A DNA stretch of 64,000 bases. It comes from Amycolatopsis sp. NBRC 101858. Lineage in GTDB: Bacteria > Actinomycetota > Actinomycetes > Mycobacteriales > Pseudonocardiaceae. Both the position numbers and the translations under genes were made by a program. The notes under the pieces were generated by a model. The model did not search any database and had not been told where the DNA came from. It was given only the letters and a program-made list of their open reading frames with translations. This document shows, one piece after another, positions 62,061-64,000 of the stretch. Every line of letters begins with the position of its first letter. Within the stretch, counting starts at the first letter, position 1. The DNA lies in assembly GCF_030269325.1 (NCBI RefSeq), contig NZ_BSTD01000007.1, positions 124,001 to 188,000 of the forward strand, written 5' to 3'.

Positions 62061-63047
62061 TCAGGCCTCCCGGATCGTCGAACGCGGGTCGAGTAGCCCG
62101 AGCACGACATCGACCAGCAAGTTCACCAGCAGTACGCCGAGTCCGTAGACCAGCACGATCCCCTGCACCAACGGATAGTCCTTCTGCAAGATCGACTGAA
62201 CGATCGTCGAACCGAGACCCGGCCAGGCGAATACGTTCTCCACCAGCACCGTGCCCGCCACCAGGCCGGTGAGCATCAGTCCACCCAAGGTCAGTGTCGC
62301 GGTCAGTGCGTTCGGCAGCGCGTGCCGGACGTACACCAGCCGCGCGGGCAGCCGCTTCGCCCGCGCAGTGCGGACGAAGTCGGCGCCCAGCACCGAAAGC
62401 AGCTCCACCCGGACAATCCGGGCGAGCACCGCCGCCGGGCCGATCGCGAGAGCCGCGACCGGCAGTACGTACGCGCCCGCGTCGTCGCCGCCGGCGACCG
62501 GGAACCAACCCAGGCCGACCGCCAGCAACGCCACCAGCCCGACCGCCACCAGGAACTCCGGGACAGCGGCGAGGAACACGCTCACCGACGTGAACGCCAG
62601 CTCACCGCCCCGCCTGCGGCCGCCGCGTGTCAGTACCGCGAAGCACACACCGACCGGCACGGCGACCACGACGACCACTGCGAACGTCGGCACGGCGAGC
62701 TGCAGCGTCGCCGGCAGCCGGTCGCCGATCACCTGCGCCACCGGCTGCCCGCTCGACATCGACTTCCCGAAGTCGCCGGTGAGCAACCGCTGCAGGTAGT
62801 GCGCGTACTGCGTCCACAATGGATCGTCGAGGCCGAGCTCGGCCCGCCGAGCCCGCACCAGATCGGCGGGCGCGGTGAGCCCGAGGGCGGCCCGCACCGG
62901 GTCACCGGGGACCAGGTGGATCATCAGGAACGCCGCGGTCACCAGTGCCCACAGCGACACGGCGAACCGGACCAGCCGACGCGCGGCGAACGCCGGCCAC
63001 GGGCTGCCCCGCAGGAAGGCGGGCACCGCGGCCGTTGTCGTCGTCAT
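62061..63047 (-). CDS. Peptide ABC permease (DppB-type)
   Basis: 328 residues with six helices, the DppB N-terminal motif MIHLVPGDPVRAALG and the EAA loop FVRTARAKRLPARLVYVRHAL. Its start overlaps the stop of the SBP gene (ATGA). Confidence 0.92.
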   Translation of the reverse strand: MTTTTAAVPAFLRGSPWPAFAARRLVRFAVSLWALVTAAFLMIHLVPGDPVRAALGLTAPADLVRARRAELGLDDPLWTQYAHYLQRLLTGDFGKSMSSGQPVAQVIGDRLPATLQLAVPTFAVVVVVAVPVGVCFAVLTRGGRRRGGELAFTSVSVFLAAVPEFLVAVGLVALLAVGLGWFPVAGGDDAGAYVLPVAALAIGPAAVLARIVRVELLSVLGADFVRTARAKRLPARLVYVRHALPNALTATLTLGGLMLTGLVAGTVLVENVFAWPGLGSTIVQSILQKDYPLVQGIVLVYGLGVLLVNLLVDVVLGLLDPRSTIREA

Positions 63048-64000
63048 TTCGCATACATCCGGATGGACGACGGAGTGATGCTGCCTTCGTTGACCTCGAA
63101 CCGGGTGCCATTGGCATAGGCCGGCGCGACGGAGTTGATGAACGGCACCACGTCCACCCGCTTGATCAGCGCGGACTCCGCGGTGTTCCAGGCGGGACAG
63201 CTGGACTCGGCGGACATCGACGACGCCTGCTGCACCGCGTTGTCGTAGCCGGGGTTCACGATGTGCGCGAAGTTCGTCCCGTCCGGGGCAGCCGGGCCCG
63301 ACACGAACGGCACCAGCTGCGTCGGCAGCGCGACCCCGATCGCGCCGAGGGACACGTCCCACTCGCCGGTGCCGAACAGCACCTGGGAAAGGCCCGGGCT
63401 GTCGACGGCCTTGAGGGTGACCTCGGCACCGAGTGACTTCCAGACCTGCTGGATCAGCTCACCGGTCGACGCCACCGTCGGCCCCGGTTGAGTGCTGTAG
63501 ACAACGGTCAGCGCCAGCTGCTTGCCTGCCTTGACCCGGACCCCGTCCGGGCCCGGACGCCAGCCTGCCGCGTCCAGTGCGGCCGCGGCCGCCGCCGGGT
63601 CGTGGGCAGGCAGGTTGCCGACGACTGTGTCGCCCGAGCACGGCTTGGGGTCCGAGGTGACCAAACCTTCCGAGGGCTTCCCGGTACCGCTGGTCAGCAC
63701 CTTGCCGAGCTGGGCCAGATCGAGCGCCTGGGTCAGCGCGCGTCGCACGGCCTCGTCCTTCGCGGGGCGATTGTCGGCCTCGTTGTAGAAGATTTCCCCC
63801 ATCGGCTCGAGTGAATCGGCGTGGAAGAGCTTCTTCGCCTCCAGCCGTTGCCGGTCCGGCCCGTTCACAGTGGCAGCGTTGAGCTCGCCCGAAAGCAGCA
63901 GGTTCGCCGTCGTGGTCGCGTTCGGGACCACCCGGACGATTACCTTGTCCGGCAGGCCTCGCTGGGTGGGTTGCCCGTCGCCCGGCCCCCAGGTGTAGTC
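63044..64000 (-). CDS. Peptide-binding protein of the Dpp importer (C-terminal part)
   Basis: The C-terminal 318 residues of an SBP_bac_5 protein; the N-terminus and signal peptide lie beyond the window. Visible: DYTWGPGDGQ, FYNEADNRPAKDEAVRRALT, LDAAGWRPGPDG and WDVSLGAIG. It delivers peptides or related ligands to the DppBCDF complex encoded downstream. Confidence 0.9.
   Translation of the reverse strand, partial: DYTWGPGDGQPTQRGLPDKVIVRVVPNATTTANLLLSGELNAATVNGPDRQRLEAKKLFHADSLEPMGEIFYNEADNRPAKDEAVRRALTQALDLAQLGKVLTSGTGKPSEGLVTSDPKPCSGDTVVGNLPAHDPAAAAAALDAAGWRPGPDGVRVKAGKQLALTVVYSTQPGPTVASTGELIQQVWKSLGAEVTLKAVDSPGLSQVLFGTGEWDVSLGAIGVALPTQLVPFVSGPAAPDGTNFAHIVNPGYDNAVQQASSMSAESSCPAWNTAESALIKRVDVVPFINSVAPAYANGTRFEVNEGSITPSSIRMYAK

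Overview
The window looks like chromosome of a high-G+C actinomycete, most likely Pseudonocardiales (Amycolatopsis-like; inferred). The basis is strong G/C third-position bias, GTG starts, tight ATGA/GTGA stop-start overlaps, SigC-like ECF sigma factors, a PucR-type regulator and ZAS anti-sigma proteins. About 55 intact protein genes are visible, plus an unusual number of broken ones.

Region 1 (1-1.4 kb): start of a membrane protein at the edge, then a decayed sensor kinase and Rcp1-like response regulator. Region 2 (1.4-15.2 kb) is a copper/thiol island. It holds copZ, a 50-residue membrane protein and a copper P1B-ATPase; an operon for CopD-CtaG, a second P1B-ATPase, DsbA and VKOR; PepSY plus DUF5134; a 74-residue CxxCxCxC protein; and two ZAS anti-sigma genes alternating with ECF sigma genes (three sigma genes in all). 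Six of the minus-strand transcription units carry the same bipartite element, (G/C)GGAAC(C/T)-N16-CGAC, and three of these sit exactly 7 nt from the start codon (predicted leaderless mRNAs). A seventh copy faces the other way with no gene behind it. This reads as a self-contained ECF regulon for copper handling and cuproenzyme maturation.

Region 3 (15.2-19.1 kb): a KOW-like small protein, a DJ-1/PfpI protein and an iron/siderophore-type ABC importer whose permease gene has two opposite homopolymer frameshifts. Region 4 (19.6-31 kb) is rearranged: a secreted beta-trefoil protein, GNAT and acyl-CoA dehydrogenase remnants, a lipoprotein/MacAB-like efflux operon behind a truncated response regulator, an IS element of about 1.6 kb, a second truncated response regulator, then an intact HK/RR pair followed by a broken lipoprotein. 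The two ends share promoter and leader sequence, so this is a duplicated and dismembered module.

Region 5 (31.2-44.3 kb): a 1335-residue secreted protein joining a CdtB-like nuclease, two SGNH domains and ten FG-GAP/VCBS repeats; small secreted and membrane proteins; redox enzymes with TetR regulators and operator-like palindromes; an HELGH membrane protein coupled to a NarL-type two-component system. Region 6 (44.3-64 kb): a decayed cupin gene, then a catabolic block. It contains an indolepyruvate:ferredoxin oxidoreductase, two paralogous serine hydrolases (one fused to an S9 peptidase), a PucR regulator, an N-acyl-D-amino-acid deacylase-like amidohydrolase, RidA, a D-amino-acid-oxidase-like flavoprotein and a Dpp-type oligopeptide importer. 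Together these suggest uptake and breakdown of peptides or acylated D-amino acids (inference).
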